Made by a program: the position numbers and the translations under genes. Positions 21,080 through 33,253 of a DNA stretch of 64,000 nucleotides are shown piece after piece. How positions within the stretch are numbered: the first letter of the stretch is position 1; each line of letters opens with the position of its first letter. The notes under the pieces are model-generated. The model had not been told where the DNA came from. It made no database searches and was given only the letters and a program-made list of their open reading frames with translations. Source of the stretch: Sabellastarte sp. h YS-2021 (taxonomy: Eukaryota; Annelida; Polychaeta; Sabellida; Sabellidae). The stretch covers positions 88,378,706 through 88,442,705 of the forward strand of contig OZ024934.1 of the NCBI GenBank assembly GCA_964017235.1, written 5' to 3'.

Positions 21080-22960
21080 ATTCAAAGATTTCAGCTCTAT
21101 GACCCACATAGTTTGACAGTTACAGGGCTTTAAAGTGGCATAATGTCCATAAATTGGGTTTCTGTGGGCATTTTACAATTGTTAAAGAGACCTTAGCAAT
21201 TAAACTACAGATCTGAAACTTTTTGGGGGACATACATAACAAACAAAAATTAGATATAATACAGTTTAAGACTTGTCACACTAAGCATTTCCAAATTACA
21301 GGGCAAAATACAGTAGAAAATGTCAAAAAAGGTCACTTGGATGAGTGTCTATGGTCGTCATACACAGGTTCAATGTCTACTACAGGCCTTGATGTTCGGT
21401 ACATGGAAAAAGAAGACGCTTAATAATGTATTCCTAGTTGAGATTTCAGCCCTGTCAGTCACATAGTTTAACAGTCACAGGGCTGAAAAGTGGCAAAAAG
21501 TCCAAATATTGGGTCTCTGTGGGCCTTTTAGAGACCTCAATGTGACCTTCAAATTGAAGCTTCAGACTTAAAATCTTTCACAATCAGAGATTATACATAG
21601 AATGTATATCTAATATAGTTTGAAACTTCTCAGACTTACCATTCCAAGTTACAAGGCAAAATATGTAAAAAATGTCTAAAAAGGGTCACTCGGGTGAGTA
21701 TCTATGGTCGTCATACACAGGTTAAATATCTACTAAAGGCCTTGATGTTCAGCACATGTAAAAAGAACATAATAATATATTCCCAGATGAGATTTCAGCT
21801 CTATCAGTCACATAGTTTAACAGTCACAGGGCTTAAAAGTGGCAAAAAGTCCAAATATTGGGTCTCTGTGGGCCTTTTAGAGACCTCAATGTGAACTTTA
21901 AATCAAAGCTTCAGATTTAAAATCTTTCACAATCAAAGGTTACACATAGAATGTATATCTAATACAGTTTGAAACTTCTCAAGACTTACCATTTCCAAGT
22001 TACAGGGAAAAATATGTGAAAAATGTCTAAAAAGGGTCACTCGGGTGGGTGTTATGGTCCTCACACACAGGTTAAATGTCTACTTAAAGCCTTTATTTCT
22101 GGCACATGTAAAAATGACATAATGATATATTCCCAGGTGAGATTTCAGCTCTATCAGTAACATAGTTTAACAGTCACAGGGCTTAAAAGTGGCAAAAAGG
22201 CAAAATATCGGGTCTCTGTGGGCCTTTTAGAGACCTCAATGTGACCTTCAAATCAAAGCTTCAGACTAAAAATCTTTCACATTCAAAGGTTACACATAGA
22301 ATGTATATCTAATACAGTTTGAAACTTCTCAGACTTACCATTTCCAAGTTACAGGGAAAAATATGTGAAAAATGTCTTATAAGGGTCACTCGGGTGGGTG
22401 TTTATGGTCCTCACACACAGGTTAAATGTCTATTAAAGGCCTAAATTTTGGGGCAGATATAAGAAAACACATAGATATATTCTCAGATGATATTTAACTT
22501 AGATGAGAGACATAGTTTGAAAGCTACAGTGCTCGAAAGTGGCAAAAAGTGCATAAATTGGGTCTCTGTGGGCACTTTTGAGACCTTAAGTCGACCCCTT
22601 TGGGTAAACCTACAGCCCTAAAATTTTCTACAGACAAGGATTACATATCAAAGTTATACCTAGTGCAGTTTGAGACTCATCAGAGTTACCACTTCCAAAT
22701 TATAGGGCAAAATATGTGAAAAATATAGCAAAAAATCCCTAAGTGGGGGTCTTTATGGGCCTCAAACACAATTTTCTCCTCAACTTAAAGTCATGATTTT
22801 CAGCACATGTACTAAGAACATATTAATGTGTTCTCAGGTGAAATTTCAGCCAGCTGAGCATCATAGTTTGTGACCTAGAGGGCTCTTAGTGGCCAAAAGT
22901 GCAATTTCTGACCTTAAGGTGGCCATAAGTTCTCTTTTATTGGGAGTTTAAGGTCACCTT
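21080..22960. repeat. Satellite array, ~350-bp unit, about 5-6 copies
   Basis: The landmark gatttcagct...cacatagttt recurs near 21089, 21443, 21792, 22142, 22488 and 22841 (spacings 346-354 bp). Inner units 2-4 are very alike (tccaaatattgggtctctgt, aatgtatatctaatacagtt); the outer ones are more diverged, as expected for an array homogenised from the middle. Confidence 0.85.
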
Positions 22961-23036
22961 AAAATAGGGATCTTCCTTTGGACACCCTTAACATGTGTAC
23001 CAAGTTTGAAAAAAAAATATTAATTTGTTTTTGAGT

Positions 23037-23136
23037 TATCGCGTCCACAAGGAAATTTCTACGGCGGCGGCGGCAGCGGCGGCGGCGCGACGGACCTGAA
23101 TCCAATATATCCCCGACTTTCGTCTGGGGATATAAT
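23037..23136. repeat. GGC-rich tract and short hairpin closing the satellite
   Basis: cggcggcggcagcggcggcg interrupts an otherwise AT-rich area, then tatatccccgac and gtctggggatata form a stem-loop. It is probably the end of a composite repeat. Confidence 0.5.
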
Positions 23137-24690
23137 AATATCTGACCTACCAGAGAGCATTTTGAAGGCATCCTAATTAAACAGAAAACCCATCTGCTTC
23201 AAGATTACAAAAATAAACTCTTGTATTGGCACTGCCAGATTGTTAACTGATGAAAATCATTCACTTCTTCTTTGGACTGATTTAAGGTTACTGCTAAAAT
23301 ATGATGAGAATCAATAAAAAAAAAAAAAAATGAGAAAACTATATTATCTTTGTATGATAAAATCAGTGAATTATTAAACTGTGCATATTCATTAAACAAT
23401 CATATAAAAATAAGCTTTTCCATACAAATGTCAGACTTTATTTGCAAGACTTTAGTTTACATATAAATCCAGGTTTTCCATATTATATTAGGTGCTTATG
23501 CTTATCCAAACTAAGGCTGTGATAGGTTACCCAGTTACCCGAAAACGGTCCGAATTTCTTGTGAAACCGGTTATAAACCGATGAAGCGGTTAACCGAAAA
23601 AATATTAAATATACCGTAAATCATTGAAATACTTGGCTAAACCTTAGTATTCTGTCAGATTTCTTTAATTGCTGTTAGTTTTTCACGTAATTTTCCTTAT
23701 TTATACAAATATTTAACATTATTTTTCGTAACATTTTGTTTACATCATCCGCCATGTTGGCTTCTCTGCTACTTCCACTGGGTGACAACTAAAAGACGGT
23801 TACCCGAATTCGGATCGGTTCTTGCGAGACGAATACCCGGTGTCATTTTTCTAACGAAGTCACAGCCTTAATCCAAACCAAACAACTATTGTGCAATTTA
23901 AGCATACCAGTTTACACAAACAACTGGCAGTTGACTTGCATTTGGAAATGAAGCCTCAACAATCCTTCCACATCCCTATCAGAGTGCCTAGTGCTTGTTA
24001 TGTCTGGGTTATTTAAGATGTTAACACTAAAATACACAGTTGTTAACTGGATTTGGTACTGACCAGGGTGGTAAACTAGACTTCCCAGTATCTCAAAATA
24101 TCCATCGTTTATCCTGACAATTTCGTAGAGAGGAAGCAGCTCAGGTTTTAACATTCTAAACAGTGACTCTAAATTACAGCTGTTATCATTACCGATTTCT
24201 GTAGATCGACGATCACCTGTTAGCCACATAATTAAGGGAAATTAAAAAAACGACCATTGCTCATTGATTTTTTAATTTATGTCTTTATGGCTAGATAAAT
24301 TGCAAAAGTGCTTTTTTGTAACAAGATTAGTACATCATTATTTATTTCTTAAAAACTCAAGTTTAAATTGCGTAATCGATGTGATCCCCAAATATCGCCC
24401 ACCGAGTTACGACTCGAGTTTCGGTCAACTCATTACAGCACTACTCTAAATGGCAATGACTAGGAAATATGTCTTTTGTAGTTTAAATTTTTCAAATTGA
24501 GTCCTGGGAATTCTGACCTTGTAAACTGGATTCTGATTATCCATGCTTAATATATGACAGCAAATTGGACTATAGTACTTTAACAGAGAATCTTATACAA
24601 TGGGAAAAAAAGGATTTTAAGAAGTTGTTATGGTTAGTACTAAACATAAAGGCTCAGTTACACAATGGTAGTGTAAAAGATATTAGTTAA
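23137..24690. other. Intron stretch; possible LRR relic and one unexplained ORF
   Basis: Around 23146-23180 the minus strand reads an acceptor-like ttaattag and DAFKMLSG before a GTAGGT donor, which looks like the tail of an LRR but is too short for an exon. At 23912-24229 a 105-codon minus frame has no recognisable domain. Neither is called a gene. Confidence 0.3.
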
Positions 24691-24701
24691 CCATGACTTA
24701 C

Positions 24702-24767
24702 GCTTTCTCAAGACTTGAACAGAAGCTTAAGTCTGGGAGTTGGATCAAGCCAGTTCTGTGGATTATC
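24702..24767 (-). CDS. LRR gene exon 5, single LRR
   Basis: 66 bp between TTTCAG and GTAAGT, phase 2 borders. Encodes IIHRTGLIQLPDLSFCSSLE and KA. The LPDLSxCxxLEK form (22 residues) is typical of LGR-type repeats lacking the xxFxx loop. Confidence 0.82.
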
Positions 24768-24828
24768 CTGAAACGATATTAAAATAAAGTTCAAATATCC
24801 CATTAATTTATAAAAATATCAGATTTAA

Positions 24829-25081
24829 GTAGGAACTTCACCTGTCCTTTTTTCTTCACCCGTATCCGTGTCCGTTATTGCCCGTATCCGTGATACCCTA
24901 GATCTTTTGGTATAAAACACTGTACTAGCTGTCCGTGTCCGTGAAGAATGAAATTTTTCCTTCCTAATCACGGACACGGATGAGTACACTGTTTTATACC
25001 AAATGATCTAGGGTATCACAGATACGGACAATAACAGCCTCGGATACGGGTGAAGAAAAAAGGACAGGTGAAGTTCCTACC
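24829..25081. mobile_element. Foldback MITE with TTAA target duplication
   Basis: About 105-bp arms (gtaggaacttcacctgtcct and its complement) are near-perfect inverted repeats around a ~30-bp loop. The arms hold tandem ccgtatccgtgtccg motifs. TTAA flanks both sides (24825-24828, 25082-25085), the target preferred by piggyBac-type transposases; that link is inference. Confidence 0.75.
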
Positions 25082-25089
25082 TTAATCTC

Positions 25090-26240
25090 AAGGTCTGGAG
25101 CATATTTACTCAAAACAAGGCCTTCCAGATAACAAGGTAAATGTTAATGGAAAAGGTTAGTGTTGAAGATGGTGAACCTATTTGCCGACTGAAAGACACT
25201 CATCCGGTTACTTTTTGTTTTCTTCTAATCAAAATCAGTTTCTTCACATATCCATTATTTTAACAAAAGTTTACTAAAGTATACAACAACAAGTATTTCA
25301 CATATCTTTTATAATATTTTATCCAGATATCCAATGTTTTGTCGTCCAAAGGCTTGAATAAGCGCTTGAATAAGCACATCACAGTTCATATGTATATGCG
25401 AGCTATAGATCATGTACGCGTTTGAAAACTTATGTCTTGGCATTTACTAAATCAAACGTATCTGATTTTTCACTGAAGTTTCAATTTTGGTAACAAGTTC
25501 TAAAATTCGCATTCAACCACAATACTAGAAAAGATCCCCAGGGGACCTGGGTGGGTACTTGATATTCATGAAATATCACAAACTTAATCTCAGTATACAC
25601 TCAAATTTAATCTTCTCGAGTCAAGTGAAATCCTACCTTGGTATATATCTTCAAGCTTGAGTTAATGTTTCAGTTTAAACTCAAACTTAATGTATTAACC
25701 CTAAATTATAGGAATTATATTTGAATTTGAGATTGACATATTTCATGAATACCAAGTATGATGTTTATTTATGCTTACTTAATAAAGCAATTTTCCTTAA
25801 CATAGTTCTGCTAATTGGGATTTATATAAAAATAGACTGTAAATACATTTGTTCACTGAAATGACCTTTGAGGTCAGAGTGGGTAATCACTCACATCGGA
25901 CGTCACAGGTCCTGGGTAGATTCCAATCCCGCTAGATGTGAGACAGTTAATAGTTACTTAATGGTATCACATGGTTTTCAGTGCAGAATCTTGACCACAC
26001 AGTATGCGCCTAGAAATACTGGGGACCAGGATATACTCTCTTAAAAAGGATCCCACATTAAATTCCAGAAAATAGGACAGAATAGTGAAATTCTTCTTTG
26101 AATCAGTTTTACTCATACAATTTTCTGACAAAATACCTCTATCCTAGGCAAAATTAAAAAAAAAAAGAATTTTACTTTTCCTGAAAATTTGTAAAATTCT
26201 AAAAAGAATAACAATTGTTGACAACAGTTGGTTAAAAAAA
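25090..26240. other. Intron stretch with a possible SINE fragment
   Basis: Around 25865-25940 ggtcctgggtagattccaat is B-box-like next to an acatcggacgtcac stretch, so a tRNA-derived SINE is possible but weak. Nothing else was recognised. Confidence 0.3.
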
Positions 26241-26244
26241 TCTG

Positions 26245-26471
26245 TAGAGTAAGAAATCTAAAATTCGCCACATATCTGAAATTCGCCACACGTGAAAATA
26301 CTAATAAAATAAATGAATTGTGGTGAGATTTGTTGACTGTATAGTAAATTAAGGCTTTTTGAACTGAAAAATACCAATTTTTGGACAAAAACATCATTTT
26401 CTTCATAAAATCAACTAAGGCTTTGGGTGGCGAATTTTAGATTCCTGGCGAATTTTAGATTTCTTACTCTA
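26245..26471. mobile_element. MITE of the tagagtaagaaatctaaaatt family, copy 3
   Basis: Inverted orientation relative to copy 1, with the same ends at both tips and strong internal identity to 7365-7593. It is the least damaged copy together with copy 1. Confidence 0.8.
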
Positions 26472-28912
26472 GGTTGCAGGGGTAGTTGAGTTGTCGGCTA
26501 GAGAAAAGTATTGTATGTGAAATAACTGTATTAAAATACAATTTCGTGATGCATGTAAAAAAATATTTGATCTTCTTTCCTAAGACAATTCTAAGAGTAT
26601 TCCAAGAATAAGAACGTCGGTAAATATGGGTAAATTCTACTGGCTTTACATTTAGATATTTATATACTTCAGCAATTGAACCTTGAACAAATATTCATTT
26701 CTTGCTGTCTATTTTTTTCGAAAAAATATGTGGCTCAATCAATGTGAAACCCTTCATATAAAGTTAGGAATTCACCAAAATCATCAATGAGGGAAACATC
26801 CTTATTTTGGGATTAATTGTGGGATGTTTTTATCTAATTAGTAATTTTTGTGAAAGTTTTTTTTGGCTTCATATCTAACCCATAATGGAATCTCAGTGAA
26901 TTTCCCTTATTTTTTACAGGGTAAATTCTACACGCAGTCACAATTTTATTAATATTTTTTTTTATTTTTTATTGGCAAACAGGAAACCTAAATGATTTCA
27001 CACACACACCAATACAAATTTACACACCTTGCACTTCAATTGATAAAAAAAAGTTTATTTGAGGAAGTAATTGATCAAGTACCTGCTACTGTCATCACCT
27101 TCCACATGATGTGTGTGCAGTGTGAAGACAAAATATTCATTCAAACATGATACTGTAAGCTTCCAAAACACTGCCCAAAGTTATATTCATCTCAATTAGC
27201 CTCAATTATTTCAAGTACTGAAACATGTGTTGAAGAGATAAGTAATGGACTATTCTGTCTTCTTATTAGAGTACAGAATTAGCATAAATGTCCTCTCTTC
27301 TTTGTATCTATTGCTACATTTCTTAATGGTTCTATAGTTTAAGCAAAAGTTGTATCCACCAAATAGATGGAGACTGAAGATGGAAAATTTGTGTGTATGT
27401 TTTGCAAAAAAAATGTTTAAATGCTTTAAAGTCAAGGTCAAATGTGGGATTTTATGTCCCATTTGACAGCCAGGGACATATTGTGGCAGGACCTCATGAC
27501 ATTAACATAGTGTTGTGGTTGAATGTGAATTTTAGAACCAGTTACCGAAAGGGAAAATTCGGTGAAAAACTGGATGCGTTTGATTTAGTAAACACCAAGA
27601 TGAAAGTTTTTAAATGCCTAACTCGCATATAAATATGAACCGTGCTGTGCTTTTTGAAGTCTTTTGAGGATAAAACATCGGATATATTGATAGAATATTA
27701 TAAAATACTGCAAGATATTTGTTACTGTTGAATATTTTGGGGAAATTATGTTAAAGTAATGAATATGTGAGGAAACTGGTTTTGATTAGAAGAAAACAGA
27801 ACGTAACTGGATTAGTGTCTTTTGGCTTTTCAAATAGGTTTCCAGTTTACCGTCTTGAACACTACATTAATATTAGTGTTTTAAATGTGATGAAATGGCG
27901 ACATTTGTCCTAAAAATTTTGGTGACATTTGGACATATCTTGTGTAGGACAATGACTTCTCTAAGACACTGTGTTACTTGTATAATTTATTAAATGATTG
28001 CTGGTGATTTAATTTATACCCACGTTGGTTGAAAAAAGAAAAAGTTATGCCGGGTCTACATTTAACAAGAATATGGTATATCAAATATAATCAAACACCC
28101 ATTCACGCCACCTGAATTACGCAGGGTGTCAACCGTAATTTGTGCACAATTCTGTCACCAGGTAAAAATTGTGCCAAGTACTATAATGGTGGGTCATTTC
28201 TCATATTTGCTTAAATGTTTAATTTCATTTACATGTACGTGTACTTACTGTCATGGACTGGTTAATAAAAGAATACAGAAACTAGAAAACACTCTTTGAG
28301 TGCAGCTGAGTATGCTCAGGTTGTAATTTCACAAAATATTGCTTTTCTGTTTTAAGCTGTTATCATAGGCTTACATGACAATGAAAATACTGAAAAAAAT
28401 GGGACTTTAGAAATTTTAGAATTGTTTTTGTATTCAGAATACAATCAAGGCCTTTTTTAAAATCAAATGACTTTTTCCGTTGGCCAGGCTCTGAATACAT
28501 ACAAAATTTCATAAAGATCTGTTGATTACTTTTGAAGTATTTTGTTGAACACAAAGGCAAAAGCCGATGAAAAATCATTGAAAATCGGTGTGTTGTTAAA
28601 TCAATACTTTTTTGTGTTCAGAGTATATCCCAGGGGTCGTATTCACAAAAGGGATTAGTAAAAGATGGGTGAAAAATTATATTAAGTATGAAGGCTTTCA
28701 TAGTAAAGCTAATTTTTCGCTCATCTGTCACTGATCCATGTACTTCCATGTACTGACTGAATCACAACCTTATATACACTGTAGATTACACCTTCAGTTA
28801 CCGTAACAAGAAATTCATCTGCGCATGCCCTCATTCGTTTGTGCATGCTCGCAGTACCAAATTCAGAGGCGGAAATTTTAAATATTTCAAAACTTCCGTA
28901 GGATGCGCAAGG
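26472..28912. other. Intron stretch with no convincing feature
   Basis: AT-rich single-copy sequence. At 28627 a short cgtattcacaaaagg fragment resembles the ends of the MITE family described at 30413 and 49704. No exon was recognised. Confidence 0.4.
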
Positions 28913-28915
28913 TAA

Positions 28916-29642
28916 TGTGGGTGTTCCACCACACGACTAAGGCTCCCGATTAAGGGGGGTTTTTGAGGGTCGGTTTCAAAAATTTGCTTAGTCCCAGGCG
29001 TCCTGTAAGGGTCGGTTGTGGTCGGTTGAGGCCGTGTGAAAAATCAAACATGTTTGATATTTCTCCCGACCCCAACCGATTATTTTTTCCCGCCATAAAC
29101 AAAATGTCCAGTCCCAGGCTTCCCCAGGCCTCCTCAGACCAAATTTACACAGTCATATGTTGTCCCAGGCCGCCTGCGACCCTTAGTCGCTGACCCTTAG
29201 TCCCCGACCCTTAGTACCTTAGTCCCAGGCCTCCTGCGACCCTTAGTCCCATTGCAAAAGAAGAATCGGCTATCTCGGTCTGGGGACGCCTGGGGACACC
29301 TCAGGACACCTTGTGGGGTCGGGACTTAATCGTGGGTTAGTCGGGGCTCAGTCCCAGGAGGCCTGAGGCGTCCTGGGACCCAGTCGGTTTGTCTACGACA
29401 GGATCGTGGTTCAAACCGACCAGAAAAATGGCTTAGTCGGTTCTTAGTCCCAGACCAGTTAGGGACTGTCTGGGGCCGCCTGAGGCGTCCTGAGGCTTCC
29501 TGAGGACGATCTGTACTTAATCCCAGACTTTGAAACCGATCCAGTTTTCCCACCCATTTTTGTTTTTGTTTTTTTCACCAACTGTCCACGATTAAGGGTC
29601 CCAGACAGGATCGGGACTTAATCCTTTGGTGGAACAAGGGCA
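28916..29642. mobile_element. Non-autonomous PIF/Harbinger-type element
   Basis: Ends read tgtgggtgttccacc and (reverse complement of the right end) tgcccttgttccacc, flanked by TAA on both sides (28913-28915, 29643-29645). TAA target and gtgttcca tips match the Harbinger element at 35197-40664. A palindromic aaatcaaacatgtttgatat also occurs near that element's right end. The interior is full of ttagtcccaggcctcctg-like repeats and has no ORF. Confidence 0.75.
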
Positions 29643-29649
29643 TAAGGAA

Positions 29650-30035
29650 CAGTTCGCCACTGTCACTCACTAGATTGCAAACGGACTACAGGCGGTGATC
29701 CAAGGACAGGTACATTTCATCAAACGTGGCATACCAAGGGTGATACTGCCTGTAGTGTGTAAGGGGTATAGGCAACAAATACCAACTTTCCATTTTAAGG
29801 CTCACTATTTCAGAGGTTTATTGTCACTTCCAACACTAAACAGGTTTCACTCATAAAATAAAAGAAGCACTTTAATATAAACAGAAGAAAAGAGATTTTT
29901 TTTTTCTCTGATCTTGCTAATTATCTTCCAAATATTTCATACACAATGGACATTTCCTTTATCACACAAATGGGCCATTTTATCAATTTGGTTGCTAAGA
30001 GTGCAAAATGCAACAAAAAGTACTTTCCTTTGACA
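29650..30035. other. Intron stretch with no recognised feature
   Basis: Between the Harbinger-type MITE and LRR exon 4. Only AT-rich sequence and a T10 run were seen. Confidence 0.4.
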
Positions 30036-30045
30036 AAATACTTAC

Positions 30046-30120
30046 AATTGCTGCAGATTGGTGGTCACTTCAAACGTGTTGTTTTCAACATGTGTAAAGA
30101 TATCTGCTTGTTGAATATGT
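30046..30120 (-). CDS. LRR gene exon 4, single LRR
   Basis: 75 bp between TTTGCAG and GTAAGT, phase 2 borders. Encodes HIQQADIFTHVENNTFEVTT and NLQQL. The NNTF...NLQxL spacing is LRR-like. Confidence 0.8.
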
Positions 30121-30412
30121 CTGCAAAGTAAAGGGAACACATTAGCAAGCTGACACCAATAGCATTCACTGTAATCCCCCGAAAAAGTTACCATTTGATA
30201 ATACCAGAGAAGTTGCTTCACCATTTTACAAACAATGTGATTGTATGATAATATTCACAAAAAAAATCCTGATAATTATGTTACTATCGCTTGGACTTTA
30301 TAAAATACATACTTAATGGTCAAAGCAAGGGTTTTACATCTTGTTCTACAGTCATGGTCATATGGTGACAGTCCCTCAGCATTGCCACTTGTGGGAGTCC
30401 AACTATTTTCCA

Positions 30413-31129
30413 GGGGCCGGTTTCATGAAAGGACTTAAGTCTGGTCTCAGGCTCAAATCTGAGACTTTGGGCTCAAATGTTGTAAATATTTTGCTGAGTC
30501 TCTTGACTCAGACTCAAAGCATTTCACAAACAGGCTCAACTTGAGATTTGGCTCAGTCATGGGCTCAATTTTGAGCCCACCAAGGAGGTGTCTCAAATTT
30601 TGAGTCCAAAGTTTGTCATCCAAATACTTGTGTATAAAGCAATATAATTTGCATGAAAATGAATTTGTTGAATCTTGAAATATTATATTTTTATTTTGCT
30701 TACTAATTACATCTACATATTCAATATTCATAATAAGAAAAGTCAATTGAACTGACATGCTTTTTGATCGTTGTCAAGTGAATAGTTACAAGAGGGGACT
30801 CAAAGCTTGACTCGGTCTCAGTTGAGTCTCAAACAATTGGCTTGTTACCAATAATATTATATCAATTTCTTTTCATGTGTTATCAGCGTTAATACAATTT
30901 AAATCGATATTGACCATGAAATAAATGCTCTTGCATAAAAAACAAACCAAGGAAGTGTCTTAAATGAAATTTAAAAGTTGAGACTATGACTTGAGACCAG
31001 TCTCAGCTGATCCACCTTTTGTGAAATCCATTTGAGCCAAAAACTCAGCCGAGACAAAAATCTCAGATTTGAGACCCAGACTCAGCCCAAAACTGGTCTC
31101 AAACTGAGACTTTTTATGAAACCGGCCCC
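30413..31129. mobile_element. 717-bp MITE, TIR ggggccggtttcatgaaa
   Basis: Both ends carry ggggccggtttcat in inverted orientation. Inside, multiple cttaagtctggtctcaggct/gagactgggct repeats extend the inverted arms. It belongs to the same broad family as the elements at 40727, 49704 and 52110. A SINE A-box-like string follows at about 31155-31185. Confidence 0.75.
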
Positions 31130-31254
31130 AGAAGTGACAAGAGTGACAAAAGTGATTAGATGCCAAACTTGCTAACCACTAGGCCACAATTAAAGTGAAT
31201 GCCCTCCCATCATAACACACATTTATATGACTTGGCGTCAGTAGGCTATACCAG

Positions 31255-31733
31255 GGTTAGTGGTGTCATCACGAGCGGCGATATCGCAGATTCACCGGTG
31301 ATGAAAAAAATGGACGATAATCGAGGATTAATGATCTTCCGCGATGGATCTCATAAAGATATTCAACCATTAACTTTAGCTTATTTTCGAAGGGATTTAA
31401 TAAAAATATGGTGAAATATTCATCTAATTTCTACTTTTATGCGGTTTTGTTTTGATTTGTGATGTAACTATGGTGATGACCCTTTCCACTTCCTACAGGA
31501 AGTGAAAAAACGTAAGTTTTGTTTACTTTTTATTGCTTCAAATATCCACCGTTTTGACAATTGACAACACAAATGAACCATAAAATTTATTTTATTTCAG
31601 TATTAGTGGTCAATGCATATTATTTAAAGAGCAAATATAGGTTTAATTTGTGAAACGGTGGCACAGCGATATCGCTCACTGTTTTGTTCAAGGTATCGAG
31701 ACCTCATATATCCAGACGATGACACCACTAACC
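31255..31733. mobile_element. 479-bp MITE, TIR ggttagtggtgtcatc
   Basis: A perfect 16-bp terminal inverted repeat with further inner complementarity (gcgatatcgc occurs near both ends). No target duplication was clear and there is no ORF. Superfamily unknown. Confidence 0.7.
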
Positions 31734-31739
31734 AGGATA

Positions 31740-32845
31740 TTCCAAAACAAATACACTGTTATTGCACCCTAGTGATGTAAGAATCCAAATCAAATTCTTT
31801 ATGGTGTTTCATTTACTTGTCACAAATTCGGTAAATGTGGAGGCCTACACATATGAGCCACAATTTAAAATTGCAAATGCATTTATTCTCTTATCTTGAT
31901 TGAATATCATCCACATAAAAATCTGTCTGTTATGCCATGGTAATTTACCACTGTGTGAGACTAAATTGTTAATGATGCACCTTTAGATAGTGATTGTATA
32001 TAATACTGTTACTCAGAGATTCCACATATTCCCACTTTACACTCTCTAAATTAAATGAGAGGATTACTTTTCTGTATTCTTCATGAAATAATAAATATAG
32101 ATGTATAATTACATTTACTTCTAGTGTGTAGTTCTAACTTGTTTATACTGTTTATACTTTGTATGAAATAAACTAATTAACCAGGAGGCTACATGTAGGT
32201 AATTAAAAAAAAAGGTTCTACAGTCAATTGAAATTGTTTTTTGGTATTTTCCTTTCTTAGAACCAAGTTGAAAGAGCAATAACACTGTGAAATGTATCAG
32301 TGGAATATAAAAGCTGTTGACCTGTGTCAACAGGTATGGTATGCCATCATATAATAAACATTTGTCTTCTGTGGTTGACCGACATGGTAGTCCTTGCTGA
32401 TGAAAGGATTAAATGTTGCGATTCTGCCATTGCTTTTATCACAAAGTAACAAATTTGTCACCTATTTATATGATCTGTTCACCTTATACCAGGATATTGA
32501 CAGAAAATGATGTTTCCTGGTGATACTATAACTTCTAAGTTTTCAAAACATAATTTCTGAAAAAAAGTATTTATAGATCAATATATATACTGCAACCTGA
32601 AACTGTTTTATGTTGTAATAACCAATAACAGAGAAAAACAGATGAATGATCGATTCCTGCTTGGCTATCAGGTTGGCAAAATCAGTAATAGACTGACCCA
32701 AAATCTGGCCATACTATTACAAAATAAATATTTAGCCATTTATCAAATTACCACCACTTAAAACATTTCACAAAAATAACAAACTCAAATGTTAAGTAAA
32801 AGACTGCCACCTGCTACAAACAGATAAAAACAGTCTGGTAGAATA
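31740..32845. other. Intron stretch with no recognised feature
   Basis: AT-rich sequence without LRR exon, ORF or repeat that I could recognise. Confidence 0.4.
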
Positions 32846-32854
32846 TGTAGTGAC

Positions 32855-33245
32855 TAGGGGTGTGACGAGTACAAATAATGCGGGTTGATTGCTTGCAGAT
32901 AAAAACTCGACTCGACATCGAACCCTTGCAAAGTTTAGTATCCACCTTAACAGGAAACGACATCAAATGTGGTGGCTCCCATAAACAAACAAATATAAAG
33001 ATAAAAGCTTTGAATCATTTGAATTAGTTATTGTCAGCACATAATATCAACAATACTATGTTAAAAATTATGGAATATGGGATTTAATGTAAGGTGTGTT
33101 ATTTATGTTTTATTAACTAAAAACATAACCGGTTCTGTAGGTTATTCCATATACAGTACACGAGCACTCGACTCTGGGAATTGGGATAGAATTTTCGTGA
33201 AATTTGCCTCGCTAGGCGTGTATCGACTGCTCGGTCGCACCCCTA
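32855..33245 (+). mobile_element. 391-bp hAT-type MITE with 8-bp target duplication
   Basis: Ends TAGGGGTGTGACGAG and CTCGGTCGCACCCCTA-like, flanked by perfect GTAGTGAC on both sides (32847-32854, 33246-33253). An 8-bp duplication with (C/T)AGGGGTG tips is the hAT signature. A second full copy lies at 36554. Confidence 0.9.
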
Positions 33246-33253
33246 GTAGTGAC

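Noticed and set aside
23912..24229. 105-codon minus-strand open frame (PELLPLYEIVRINDGYFEIL)
   Set aside because: Sounds protein-like, but splice borders do not fit the LRR model phase and the LRR spacing is absent; left uncalled.
25082..25145. Minus-strand LEGLVLSKYAPDLEIK before a GTAGGA donor
   Set aside because: No acceptor in a suitable place and an in-frame stop just upstream; the donor lies in the foldback element tip.
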